A stretch of DNA of 64,000 nt from Eurosta solidaginis (taxonomy: Eukaryota > Arthropoda > Insecta > Diptera > Tephritidae). Made by a program: the position numbers and the translations under genes. Shown piece by piece: positions 10,608-20,413 of this stretch (within the stretch, counting starts at the first letter, position 1; each line of letters opens with the position of its first letter). The notes beneath the pieces were generated by a model that was given only the letters and a program-made list of their open reading frames with translations, ran no database searches and was not told where the DNA came from. The stretch covers positions 183,333,477 to 183,397,476 of the forward strand of contig NC_090322.1 in NCBI RefSeq assembly GCF_040869045.1, in the 5' to 3' direction.

Positions 10608-11735
10608 TTAGTTGTACCCGAGAGTACCCAAGCGAAGATGGTACTCTGAGCGAGCAAGGGGCCAAACCTGGTTGGCAGAATCCCGAGCTATGTGATCTCT
10701 GCATATATGTCAGTTCCAAGTACGAACCAGAGCCGACGTGAAAAAGGTCGGTTTTGCCAAGCGGAGATGTTCGTAGGGCTTGGCACCGTCGATGCTGGTC
10801 CTGGGTGTCATCCGGCGGAAGTTTGTGACTACCGCAGCGAGCGTAGCGATTCGTCGATTTTGTCCGTTTCGGCCGCGTATTCGAGGCAGGCATTCCATTT
10901 GCCCAACCGTGTTGCTGGTGGGGAGTTGCAGCTCCTTAGCGAGGTCATCCGCGATGATCGCTGTTGGGGCACAGCCATCGATTAAGGCACGCACTAGATG
11001 TAGCCGCCCTCCTGCTTCAATTTTGACAACTGCGGTGGGGGTGATCGCAACTGTGGGCGTCAATGTAATGGTGGTGAATACCGGCGACGCGCTAAATCAC
11101 GCTCGTAAGGTGGACGCTGTTGCTAATTGCCATTTTTGTGCGCGTCTGGTGTCGTGCGACTGCTGTGTGTGAAGCATATGTGTGTCCTGGATTGAGGGCA
11201 GGCGAAGAGGCCGTGTCTCCGCTCTGCGGTCGCACGAATATGGTGTTGGGTTTCGAGTGGAGTGCAGTTCACGTAGGCGAAGAGACCGGGTCTCCGCTCT
11301 ACTTTTAACGTCGTCGCGTGGCGCTGTCCTTGCTGGTTGGAGCCGCTTCCTCTCATGTTGTAATAGAGGTCGGAATTATTTCGCTGTTGGTGTTGTGGTC
11401 GGGCGAAGAGACCGATTCTCCGCTCCGGGTCGGTGGACATGTTGATTTTGAGCTGGACGAAGAGGCCCAGTCTCCGTTCCGGCATTTGGCGCGTATAATG
11501 AGATGGAGACGTCTATCCGCTCTCGGGGTGATTCCAGCTCCTCATCTACCTGAACACTCCATGGCTTGGAGCGGGTTCGATGAGTAGTTGCTCCTCCTCG
11601 TCAATCGAGGCGATGTGCAGCATCGTATGATGTTTTTCGCCGCATCGTTTACATCGCCTTTGGCTAGGCACGCGTTAGAGCGGTGATCTAGCGCCAAGCA
11701 ATTTCCACAATAGCTCCCGCGGTTCTATACGTAAA
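10608..11735 (-). pseudogene. BEL/Pao retrotransposon gag zinc knuckle and protease relic
   Basis: On minus, near 11720-11620, two zinc-knuckle pieces are seen: CGNCLALDHRSNAC and, one frame over, CKRCGEKHHTMLH. Both are typical of BEL/Pao gag. Further on (11063-10710) a retropepsin-like stretch reads VRALIDGCAPTAIIADDL. The catalytic D-S/T-G triad is altered to D-G-C, so the protease should be inactive. Then LAKPTFFTSALV and, after a stop, DSANQVWPLARSEYHLR fit the segment just after the protease. Reverse transcriptase, integrase and LTRs are not seen. Several stops and frameshifts make it a pseudogene. Confidence 0.8.
11200..11485 (-). repeat. Four ERRxGLFA peptide/DNA motif repeats inside BEL relic
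   Basis: On plus the motif is GGCGAAGAGRCCGNNTCTCC, at about 11200, 11277, 11402 and 11457. On minus it encodes ERRHGLFA, ERRPGLFA, ERRIGLFA and ERRLGLFV in one frame, spaced irregularly (roughly 77, 125 and 55 bp). The repeats lie between the gag zinc knuckle and the protease. Retention of the same nonapeptide four times with variable spacers suggests a functional short linear motif in the ancestral polyprotein, or local motif amplification. Confidence 0.7.
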
Positions 11736-12439
11736 GGCGCTCCTCGGTTTTTTTGGCCCGAAAGATGGGGCATAAGCGTATGTGTTTGTCATTGGCACTA
11801 CGGCACTAGGCCCGTAGAAAAAGTTAACTTTTTCTCATTTCGTGAATCGGATTCTTTTTTTTCATTCGAGATGTTTGCTGTCAAAAACAACAAGTCCTTC
11901 CCCAGCCAAAACGAAGAGGACAGAAAGAGAAAAAGAAAAACAAACCCCCTTTTTTGTTTCATAAAAAAAGAGTATAATTGGTAATGAGAGGGTTTTCTCT
12001 TTTTCTTGGGTTGGTTTGGGAATGTACGAGGCGCCAGTATAGCACAAAACACGCTCGGTACCGATTTTTGTGTTTTTCGGTTTTCGGTACCGCTTTTGGG
12101 TATTTGCGGTTTTTCGGTACCCGCTTTTTCCTGAGTATGACAACGCTAATGAGACAGTCGTTGTCGCGCGGTGAGGTGCCTGCCGGTGAAAATTACGGTG
12201 ATTGGGTCCTTTTTGACCCTATCTTCTGGCTGTAGACGCGTAACCGGAACTTTCAAGGACCCGTTAATGGAGGATTGCCATTTTTTAAGCACATCTTAAC
12301 GGGATAAAACGTAAGTATGATCTGTTGAGACTACCGTTCATATTTTTTTTTCTACTCCTTTGGTTTCTTTTTGTTTCTTTTCAGTTTATTTTTCTTCAAA
12401 AAAATGGAATCCATGCAATACATTCTAATTACTTTGTAG
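11736..12439. other. No recognised gene; short GGTACCG repeats
   Basis: Low-complexity purine/pyrimidine stretches at 11810-11970. At 12058-12125 the words CGGTACCG, TTTTTCGG and GCGGTTTTTCGGTACC recur, possibly subterminal repeats of an unidentified DNA element. GTAAGTATG at 12311 fits a splice donor. Confidence 0.4.
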
Positions 12440-12586
12440 TCTGAGGAGGAGGAACCCATCCAGGTGGTGGCTGACATCCACTATCCGGAGAGGCGGAAGG
12501 GCTCCTTTATATGTCATGCGCCGGACGAGCTCTTACAGCAAGCGGTGGAGGAGGGGTTGCGGCGCGTTAATCCATGTGTGCTCTGA
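12440..12586 (+). CDS. Possible exon: 48-codon acidic reading frame after a splice acceptor
   Basis: A pyrimidine-rich stretch and TTACTTTGTAG precede a frame starting at 12440 that reads SEEEEPIQVVADIHYPERRK, then APDELLQQAVEEGLRR, and stops at 12584. A donor-like GTAAGTATG lies upstream at 12311, so a ~129-bp intron is possible, but the upstream sequence has stops in all frames close to the donor. Codon choice looks protein-like. Not recognised. It lies just 5' of the zinc-finger frame and may be part of the same decayed element. Confidence 0.25.
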   Translation, partial: SEEEEPIQVVADIHYPERRKGSFICHAPDELLQQAVEEGLRRVNPCVL

Positions 12587-12705
12587 GTCCTGCGGATGTC
12601 CATTGTGGTTAAAGTGAGCGGGAGCACCAACGCATGGTAGACACAATTTTATAAGGGCTTCGAAGGCGTATTGTGCTTACGGCGGCCACCCCATGGTTAA
12701 ACCCC

Positions 12706-13302
12706 GCGTGGTATATTTCAATGCCGTGTGTGCAAACGAACACTTTCGTCCTTCTTGTGCCTGGTAGCCCATTTAAATGGGCATATGAAATTCCATCCCT
12801 ATCGGTGCTGGGATTGCCCGAAGCGATATACTTCGTCCGCTTCATTGTCCCATGTGCATGAAACACATACATGTGCCTGCAGGCACACAAATGCGGGCGT
12901 GAGGGTGAGGGTGGCTGGAAATGTCATTAAAACGTTAGGGAGGGGCGCCGTCAAACAAAGAAAGTTAGGCATTGGGCCTAAACACTAAGTGTTTTTTTAT
13001 TCAGTTCTTTAAACTGTGTTTTAAATTTGCTGGATTTTTAAAACCTGATTAAAATGTTTATAAAATATTTTTCTATGGTTTGAAATTAAGTTTTTAAGCA
13101 CAAATGTAAATGAAATGGTATATTAACTTCGTCACGAATTTTAAAATTGTAAGTCCTTAAAGGGAAATAGATAGACCCATAATAAGTATACCGAAATGAT
13201 CAGGACGAAGAGCTGAGTTGATTTAGCCATGTCCGTCTATTTTTATGCAAACTAGTTCCCAAATTTTTGAGATATCTTGATAGAATTTGGTGAGCGGGTA
13301 TA
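12706..13302 (+). repeat. Left arm of a ~0.6 kb inverted duplication
   Basis: Nearly identical, inverted, to 15614-16185. Matching runs from GCGTGGTATATTTCA, through the zinc-finger frame and the AT-rich 3' part, to GGTGAGCGGGTATAT. I see only scattered substitutions, plus about 26 bp (near 13180) absent from the right arm. High identity points to a recent duplication or gene conversion. About 2.3 kb separate the arms. Confidence 0.9.
12710..12988 (+). pseudogene. Two C2H2 zinc-finger frame, left arm copy
   Basis: The frame contains CRVCKRTLSSFLCLVAHLNG followed by H, a canonical C-x2-C-x12-H-x3-H finger, then CWDCPKRYTSSASLSHVHET followed by H, which fits C-x2-C-x11-H-x4-H. A basic tail ends KQRKLGIGPKH and a stop at 12988. 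The sequence upstream of 12706 differs from the other arm, so this copy has lost its own 5' end and has no convincing ATG. Zinc fingers of this kind bind nucleic acid. Whether the source was a host gene or a retroelement ORF is unknown. Confidence 0.5.
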
Positions 13303-13480
13303 TTTAGGTGTCCGATTAGACATTTGTTGGAACCGGCCGGATCAGAGCACTATAGCATACATCCCCCACACAACTGATTTTTCAGAAAAGAAGATTTTTG
13401 TCATATCTTTCTAAATTTATCAGATTGAAGCTTCAAACTTCACCATATGCTTTCATATATTGCACATATTGTTGTCTGAA
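13105..13480 (+). repeat. Diverged family B-like segment
   Basis: Resembles the start of family B (29796 and 39180): AATGAAATGGTATATTAAC, a GATCAGG..GA.GAGCTGAGTTGAT block, CATGTCCGTC, CAAACTAGTTCC and GAGATATCTTGATAGAATTTGG occur in the same order. It overlaps the inverted arm up to 13302 and continues to the family A copy at 13482. Confidence 0.7.
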
Positions 13481-13481
13481 C

Positions 13482-14783
13482 AAGTAAGGAAGGCCTAATT
13501 CGGGTGTAACCGAACATTACATACTCAGCTGAGAGCTTTGGAGACAAAAATGTCTTTCATGGATACATACAAATGGTAATACTAAAAAGTGGAGCAACCT
13601 GCCTTTGCAATCTTTCTTCAGCTATCAGCTACCGCTAATTTATTTATATATGTAATACCACGAACAGTATTCCTGCCAAGATTCAAAGGGCTTTTGATTG
13701 CGCCGTGCAGAACTTTTTCATTTTCTTCTACTTAATATGGTAGGTGCACACCCATCTTACAAAGTTTTTTCTAAAGTTATATTTTGCGTCAATAAACCAA
13801 TCCAATTACCATGTTTCATCCCTTTTTTCGTATTTGGTATAGAAGTATGGCATTTTTTCGATATTGAAAAAGTGGGCGTGGTCATAGTCAGATTTCGGCC
13901 ATTCTTAATACCAAAATAAAGTGAGGTCAGATAACAACGTGAACTAAGTTTAGTAAAGATATATCGATTTTTGCTCAAGTTATCATGTTAACGACAGAGC
14001 GGAAGGACAGACGGTCGACTGTGTATAAAAACTGGGCGTGGGTTCAACCGATTTCGCCCATTTTCACAGAAAACAATTATCGTCATAGAAGCTATGCCCT
14101 TACCAAATTTCACAAGGATTGGTGAATTTTTGTTCGACTTATGGCATTAAAAGTATTCTAGACAAATTAAGTGAAAAAGGGTGGAGCCACACCTATTTTG
14201 AAATTGTCTTTTATATTTGTATTTTGTTGCAGTATATCATTACTGGAGTTGAATGTTGACATAATTTACTTATATACTGTAAAATTATTCAATTTTTTGT
14301 TAAAATTTTACTTTTGAAATTTTTTTTAAAGTGGGCGTGTTCGTCATCCGATTTTGCTAATTTTTATTTAGAACACATATAGTAATAGGAGTAACGTTCC
14401 TGCCAAATTTCATCACCGATATCTTCAACGACTGCCAAATTACAGCTTGCGAAACTTTTATATTACCCTCTTTGAGAAGTGGGCGGTGCCACGCCCATTG
14501 TTCACAATTTTACAAATTTTCAATTCTGTGTCATAAGGTCAACCCATCTACTAAGTTTCATCGCCTTATCCGTCTTTAGTAATGAATTATCGCACTTTTT
14601 CGGTTTTTCGAAATTTTCGATATCGTTTATTCTAAATCTGAGATGAGTGGAATTTACATACCAAATTTCATTAAGATACCTCAAAATTTACTCAAGTTAT
14701 CGTGTTCACGGATAGGCGGATGAATGAATTCCTTTTTTCGCCCAGATCATTTTGATATATAGAAGTCTATATCTATCTCGATT
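13482..14783 (+). mobile_element. Family A copy 2, without the tandem array
   Basis: Begins AAGTAAGGAAGGCCTAATTC, GGGTGTAACCGAACATTACA, then after a short spacer joins the same body as copy 1 at 13636 (CGCTAATTTATTTATATATG). GTGGGCGTGG boxes and word order follow copy 1 closely. The 128-bp array is missing, and the right end breaks off at TCTATATCTATCTCGATTAG near 14783, about 90 bp short of copy 1's end. It lies between the two inverted arms. Confidence 0.85.
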
Positions 14784-15613
14784 AGTTAAGCCATTACGTG
14801 GTACCGTATGCGAACAAAATTAATAAAAAATGAGTATACAAATTCAACGGAAGTAATATCTTACCACAGGGGTCGATTGCTAATACATATCCAAACATTG
14901 CGGGAGAGATGTGAAAAGATGCGTTTTTACCTCGGAAGCATTAATCCGAAGGCGGGAAAGAAATGCTTTTACACTGTCAAGAGATTTTTAAAAAAAAAAA
15001 TTTGCAATTTTCATTAGGTTGTTTTAATTTTGATGATTTTGTTGTAAACAGAAAAGAATTAACTAAAAAGGCGTTCTTAGTGCGCAATAATACTACTATA
15101 CTAATACTACTCCCAGCTTCGCAGGTTCGGGGTAATTTATCAGATTTTGAAAAACATCTATTAATATAATATTCTTTCCAACTTCTGATTATTAAATTCC
15201 ATTACAAAATTTCTTGAGCTCCATTCTGCTGGCATTCGATTTTGTGTTGTCTATTCCCCTTTACATTGGCCAATTTTTCTTGAAAGAAAATGTGAAATAA
15301 AAAACAGCATACAGCAAGAAAAAGCAACAAAAAAGTTGAAAGACTTCTTTCAGCTTTCAACGTGCGCCATGTTGAAGCACGTCAATTTTGAAACAGCGCA
15401 AAAATTTAGTCTAAATCAGCTTGGTGTTTTTTCAATGTTAAGAGTAACTTTGCTAGTCTAAGGTTGTAAGACCTGCGCATGATATTCGACACTTTGCAGC
15501 CACCAGTTTGGTTCTAGGCCGTTCCTGCTTGGTCGATTATGTGCAGCTCTCTGCTTCTGTTAAGCTCGCTTTAGGTGAATATTAACAAACTGCTTCGGTT
15601 GGCAGGTCATGTT
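14784..15613. other. No recognised feature
   Basis: Two overlapping ~68-codon plus frames at 14808-15169 show no known motif. 15300-15430 is purine-rich with GTTGAAAGACTTCTTTCAG. No shared repeat found. Confidence 0.4.
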
Positions 15614-16185
15614 ATATACCCGCTCACCAAATTCTATCAAGATATCTCAAAAATTTGGGGACTAGTTTGCATAAAAACAGACGGACATGGCTAAATCAAC
15701 TCAGCTCTTCTTGGGTCTATCTATTTCCCTTTAAGGACTTACAATTTTAAAATTCGTTACGAAGTTAATATACCATTTCATTTACATTTGTGCTTAAAAA
15801 GTTAATTTCAAACCATAGAAAAATATTTTATAAACATTTTAATCAGGTTTTAAAAATCCAGTAAATTTAAAACACAGTTTAAAGAACTGAATAAAAAAAC
15901 ACTGAGTGTTTAGGCCCAATGCCTAACTTTCTTTGTTTGACGGCGCCCCTCCCTAACGTTTTAATGACATTTCCAGCCACCCACACCCTCACGCCCGCAT
16001 TTGTGTGCCTGCAGGCACATGTATGTGTTTCATGCACATGGGACAATGAAGCGGACGAAGTATATCGCTTCGGGCAATCCCAGCACCGATAGGGATGGAA
16101 TTTCATATGCCCATTTAAATGGGCTACCAGGCACAAGAAGGACGAAAGTGTTCGTTTGCACACACGGCATTGAAATATACCACGC
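15614..16185 (-). repeat. Right arm of the ~0.6 kb inverted duplication
   Basis: Inverted partner of 12706-13302; see that entry. The edges are ATATACCCGC on the left and CACGC on the right. It lacks about 26 bp present in the left arm. Confidence 0.9.
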
Positions 16186-16250
16186 TCCGATAAGGGAAGT
16201 CTTCCTTCCGACCGTCGTATTTGGAAGTAAAGGAAGTGATAGACCTTCAC
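15879..16250 (-). CDS. Two C2H2 zinc-finger protein, right arm copy (123 codons)
   Basis: Open from ATG at 16250 to a stop at 15879. After the basic start MKVYHFLYFQIRRSEGRLPL it contains two fingers: C-x2-C-x12-H-x3-H beginning CRVCKRTLSSFL, and C-x2-C-x11-H-x4-H beginning CWDCPKRYTSSASL. The first 26 or so residues lie outside the duplicated arm, so the frame crosses the duplication boundary. This copy is intact as an ORF but small for a zinc-finger gene; it could be an exon, a retroelement ORF fragment, or a chance extension. LINE E follows on the opposite strand. Confidence 0.4.
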   Translation of the reverse strand: MKVYHFLYFQIRRSEGRLPLSERGIFQCRVCKRTLSSFLCLVAHLNGHMKFHPYRCWDCPKRYTSSASLSHVHETHTCACRHTNAGVRVWVAGNVIKTLGRGAVKQRKLGIGPKHSVFFYSVL

Positions 16251-16295
16251 TCAGAGGAGGTAAAGTAGTGGTATGAAGTGGTAAAGAGACGCTCA

Positions 16296-17075
16296 TTACG
16301 ACCTACAAAGCAATTGGCCGGCCGCTTGCATGCTACGCATCCTCAATATGGTCGCCGAGCCTAAAGGTTACTCAGTGAAAGAAAATACAGGCCTGTCAAA
16401 ATACAGCTCTCAAAACTGCTACGGGCTGGCTTCTTATGTCCCCAGAACACCATTGGCACAGTAAGGCGAAAGTACTCCCAATTAGGAGAGAAATGTAAGC
16501 CTGAACAAACAATTTATGTTTAATACCCAGAAACCTCGGCAACCCAACAGATATCTGATTGAAAAGGCCCTACCTCCCAGGGACTTTAAAAGTCATCTCC
16601 GCAAGCATTATAAGGAAAGCCGGCACCTGAGAGCTCGGCCGTATGTAGAAGAAACACACAAAAGGATCCTCAGTTATATCCACAAAAAGGCATCGAACCT
16701 CTACGCTAGGATTTGCTCGGCGAACACTGTTCTTAAAGTTACTTAAATACCCTGAACTCGCAGAAGGAAAAAGCAGTTTCCCTAGGGAGACGAGCGTCAC
16801 TCTAGCTCAACTTCGATCTGGATACTGCCACAGGCCAAACTCTTACCTATCCGGAATAAATCCCGAAATACATAATGTAGCTGCAAAATATCCCAACATG
16901 ACGCCAACCATTTTTTTAATTGCAATGAGGAACCAAGGCCTCTAACACCCCTCTCTCTCTGGTCCACCCCTGCTGGAGCTGAAAGTTTCCGTAGACTCCC
17001 GTTAGATGATATTGATGACAATTTGTGAGTAGTCCACCTATTGGATGGGGCGAATCACTGCTACAACAACCTCCA
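16296..17075 (+). pseudogene. LINE E 3' fragment (jockey-like non-LTR retrotransposon)
   Basis: Matches the C-terminal and 3' part of the LINE E copy at 43435-45140: TYKAIGRPLACYAS, QACQNTALKTATGWLLMSPE-like coding, LTLAQLRSGYCHRPNSYL, then the 3' region with ATTTGTGAGTAGTCCACC and an ACAACAAC end near 17075. Multiple frame breaks, so dead and 5'-truncated. The start lies about 110 bp from the zinc-finger arm. Confidence 0.8.
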
Positions 17076-17527
17076 CTCAGTTAGAATTGACTAGTGCAGG
17101 AAGACTTTTACTCTCATGGTGCTTTGTTATCGCAAAACTGGTATAGCTGTAGTGACTTGGTATGCAACGGACATAAAAAGTCACTTTTAGCTAACAGCCT
17201 CCGGCCCTTTTCCAACAGACCGATTAATCGATGGTTCGTAAATGCTTAATTTTGGCAGAACCATAACCATATAAAACAGCTGCTCCTATCCGGTTGCAGT
17301 AGAGGAAGTAGAGATCTTTACTGCGTTGGGGAAAAAGGCGGAAGATGACCTGGCTTAATTTGGTGCTTCCAAACGACTAGTTAGTAAAACTTCGAAATCT
17401 ATTCAACAGTTTTCATTACATCCATAAATACATTTACATATTTTATTTTATTAATATTTTGACGTTTTCATTCTCAAAGAAAAAAGGTATGGAAAGATTT
17501 ATTTCAAGAAATTTTTAATTTTATAAT
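17076..17527. other. No recognised feature
   Basis: No notable frame or shared repeat. Confidence 0.4.
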
Positions 17528-17948
17528 TTATTTAATAATTTGGGAAAATTTTTAAACAACGGGCAATCCCCGATTAACTCATACGAATAGACAACATTTG
17601 GTTAATTCGTTGTAGTTCTATAAACAGAACAAAAATAGCAACAATACCAAGTTTCTCTGAAACCGCCTTACAAACATGCATAACTTCAACACATAATTGA
17701 CGTACGAAGTATGTGATGTGTAGAAGAATATATGCAAAAGAAGGCAATTGGGAAAAACTTTACAACAACTAAGGCATGACGTAACTGAATGCGTTTGTAA
17801 CCATTTCAAGTATCGTAGGAGTGCGGGTTCGACTCCCACTCCCGGGAGAAAAGGCTTTGAAGAGATTTACAAGGTATAATCGAAACAGCTGTCGCCTTGT
17901 CCGTCCTGATGTCACGTTGTTTAAAATTTTTCCCAAATTATTAAAAAA
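17528..17948. repeat. Inverted-repeat element enclosing a tRNA-like segment
   Basis: The left end TTTAATAATTTGGGAAAA (17528-17567, continuing to AAACAACG) is matched in inverted form by CGTTGTTTAAAATTTTTCCC at 17914-17948. The ~35-bp arms bound ~420 bp. The interior contains a Pol III B-box-like sequence (see next entry). MITE-like in size. Confidence 0.7.
17770..17850 (+). ncRNA. tRNA-derived segment with perfect B box, not a functional tRNA
   Basis: GGTTCGACTCC at 17826-17836 equals the Pol III B-box consensus and is followed by a TCCCGGGA acceptor-like end. The T-arm would be GCGGG/CCCAC with one mismatch. An upstream CGTAACTGAATGCG could be a decayed A box, but no 5' acceptor strand complementary to TCCCGGG is present, so this is not a tRNA gene. 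Probably a SINE head or tRNA pseudogene. Confidence 0.45.
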
Positions 17949-18755
17949 AAAGGTTTTGTTTTGGATATCATTGGTTGACAAAACATTATTAATTAATCAT
18001 ACAATAAATTAAGGTGCGTTGAATTATTGTCAAGAAAAACAAAAAAAATGTAAGCTTAACTCTGCCGAACAAACATTTACTAATGGCCATGTGTATACAA
18101 TCCTACAAACAAACACATGCTTACATAGGCATAAAGCTATTAACAAAAAGTGTTGATTTCGAAAGTTCTTTCACGTAAGTCACAAACAAATACTCGACAT
18201 AAATAAAGTTTAAGCTAAGCTTGAAAAATCAGAAAAAAAGTAATAAATATGCATTTGGCAGCATAAATTAAATTAGATTCAAATACCAACATTAAGAGCC
18301 TATTAAATAGATACACAACAATAAGAATCTAATTACAAATTCATTAAATTACAGTTACGCACGTATAAAAAGTATTGAGTGAAGTTTATAGGTTTTTCAC
18401 TCAATAAAAAAGTGAAACTTTTAAGCGCAATCGAATGGTGCAGCAGGTGTTCCATTACCTTCTAATTAAATTTGGTACCATCAAATATTCATACCAGCAA
18501 CAATGTCAGTCACTAATAATATTACTTTCGACAGGGTATTTGTGTAAAACATGAGAAAATGTTTGGGTGATCCGTCGGCTAATAAAAAGTTGTGGATTTA
18601 TTGAGGCTCTTATGTGAATACCTGACATAGGACAACGTTTTTATACATTAGGGCGAGACACAGACTTACACACAAATATATGTATATACATAATTTAGTA
18701 AGATTGTCGACTAGTCGGAAATCTGGCTGGGAAATAGCGAAACCACCGTCCGTTT
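17949..18755. other. No gene; one short hairpin
   Basis: A hairpin at about 18373-18408 (TATTGAGTGAA paired with TTCACTCAATA). The rest shows no feature. Confidence 0.5.
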
Positions 18756-19773
18756 TTAAACGGTTTTATTTAGGTTGAGTTGACTTGTAATTGAAATTTA
18801 AGCAACTCCCCGATAAGCTGCAAGCTTGAAACTTGGAATATAGTTCAGAACCCGATGACAATGCAATAATAAGAAAAAAATCGTCGCTAGGTGGCATAAG
18901 GATCAAGATATTCAAAAATATCGTATTTGTGGTCCGATTTGGCTCATATTTGGAACACATAATACATACAAGAATAGAAAGCGACCTACGAAAAAAAATC
19001 GGCGCTAGGTGATGCAAGGATCGAGATATTCAAAAAAATCGTATTTGTAGTCCGATTTGGTCCATATCTGGAACACATAATACATATATGAATAGAAAGC
19101 GAGCTATGATGCCCGAATTGGCTCATATTTGAAACAAATTACAAAACAAATTACATACAGTCCGATAGAAGTGACATCAAAATATTTGGAGTTGGAGGAG
19201 GAACAAGCATACGTGGCGCATAGTCGAGTAAAGTCTTTGGAAGGATTATGTATTGAGGACTTAGATGGTAACAAATTGTCAGGAAAGGGTCCTTGTAATA
19301 ATGAGTCACTAAATTAACTAAATAGAATGAGAAATAATAGGTAATTAAATAGACTAAAGACTTGAAAATAAAATAATTAAAACAAATTTTTAGGTTAAAC
19401 GGTTTTATTGAAAACAATACTTACATGAAGTAATAATAATACTAAAAGCTGGAAAATAATTATGAAGGTCCTAGGTACTTGTCATCACACTCTTCATCAA
19501 TCTAGGGCGTTGATCATACAATTAAATAAAAGCGTTGGACGCGTCAAATTTCTATTGATAGTCATATATAAGACCAACTGAACCTTAATAAGGTTATGCT
19601 ACGCCTCACACTTTTAAAAATTTCACGTGCCCAACGCTTTTATTTAATTGTTTGATCAACGCCCTATATTGGTGAGGAGTGTGATGACTAGTACCTAGGA
19701 CTTACCTAATATTTTCTAGCTTTTAGTATTATTATTACTTCATGTAAGTATTGTTTTCAATAAAACCGTTTAA
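18756..19773. mobile_element. Family C element, copy 1 (empty of Harbinger)
   Basis: Bounded by TTAAACGGTTTTATT at the left and its inverse AATAAAACCGTTTAA at the right. Inside are two tandem ~120-bp units (18867-19110) with CGCTAGGTG and CCGATTTGG..CATAT boxes, and a large palindrome at 19395-19773 whose left end repeats the terminal sequence. The copy at 46721-48891 matches throughout, but that one contains a 1.1 kb insertion. No transposase is visible. Non-autonomous DNA element. Confidence 0.85.
19395..19773. repeat. Palindrome of ~115 bp arms within family C
   Basis: The left arm GGTTTTATTGAAAACAATAC...GGTCCTAGGTAC pairs with the right arm GTACCTAGGAC...GTATTGTTTTCAATAAAACC. Within the loop a second inverted pair occurs: AATTAAATAAAAGCGTTGG against CCAACGCTTTTATTTAATT. 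Two nested stem-loops share one axis. The same structure is at 48513-48891. Confidence 0.85.
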
Positions 19774-20001
19774 CTAAAAATTTTTTTTTATTATTTTATT
19801 TTAAATTATTTTAATTCTTTTGATTACAAAACTAAGTAGGCTTAAAGACTGAGAAATTGCTGAGGGAATATTCAAGCTTACTTACCGTGGGGACCTCACA
19901 TAGACTCTATGAGTCCATAGTGTTGCCAGAAGTTTGTTTAACGATCACTTGAAAATTCCTATCGAAAACCAGGACTAGAAGCTTTCCCGGAGCTATGCCA
20001 C

Positions 20002-20290
20002 TTGATATCTGATAACTGTGTCATTTCTAATAGCTGACGTTTTAGCCTGGAAACGGCATAGCACGAGCACAAATCGTGTTCGATCGTTCACTTCTCAAAC
20101 CCGCACTTCCTACATCTCTTATCACTTACTAAGCCTAATTTAAAAGCATGAGACGCCAGAAGGCAGTGTCCAGTCATAATACCCGTTATGAGTCTACAGT
20201 CCTCAGGGGCATACATGCCCTCACTATACTCAGAATTACGAAGACAGACAATGCGACACCTTAATATGTTCACAGAAGACACCCGCTCTT
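20002..20290 (-). pseudogene. R1/I-type LINE RNase H-to-C-terminal fragment
   Basis: The minus frame reads EDCRLITGIMTGHCLLASHA, then LVSDKRCRKCGFE, followed after a frame break by TIEHDLCSCYAVSRLKRQLL. The order (R.. TGH, H, C-x2-C, H..C..C) is the usual zinc-binding tail after the RNase H domain of R1- and I-clade non-LTR elements. Truncated on both sides and frameshifted. Confidence 0.65.
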
Positions 20291-20413
20291 ACACCATTTC
20301 ATTTTAGAACTGTCACACAGTGCTGCTGCTCATTTACGTATATATGTATGTATATGGGGATGCTTAGGACTCTGAATTAATTTTTTTTACATAAAAATCA
20401 CTTCATCGACATC

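Noticed and set aside
17770..17850. A functional tRNA gene
   Set aside because: The B box and 3' acceptor-like end are good, but the 5' acceptor strand, D arm and anticodon arm cannot be folded.
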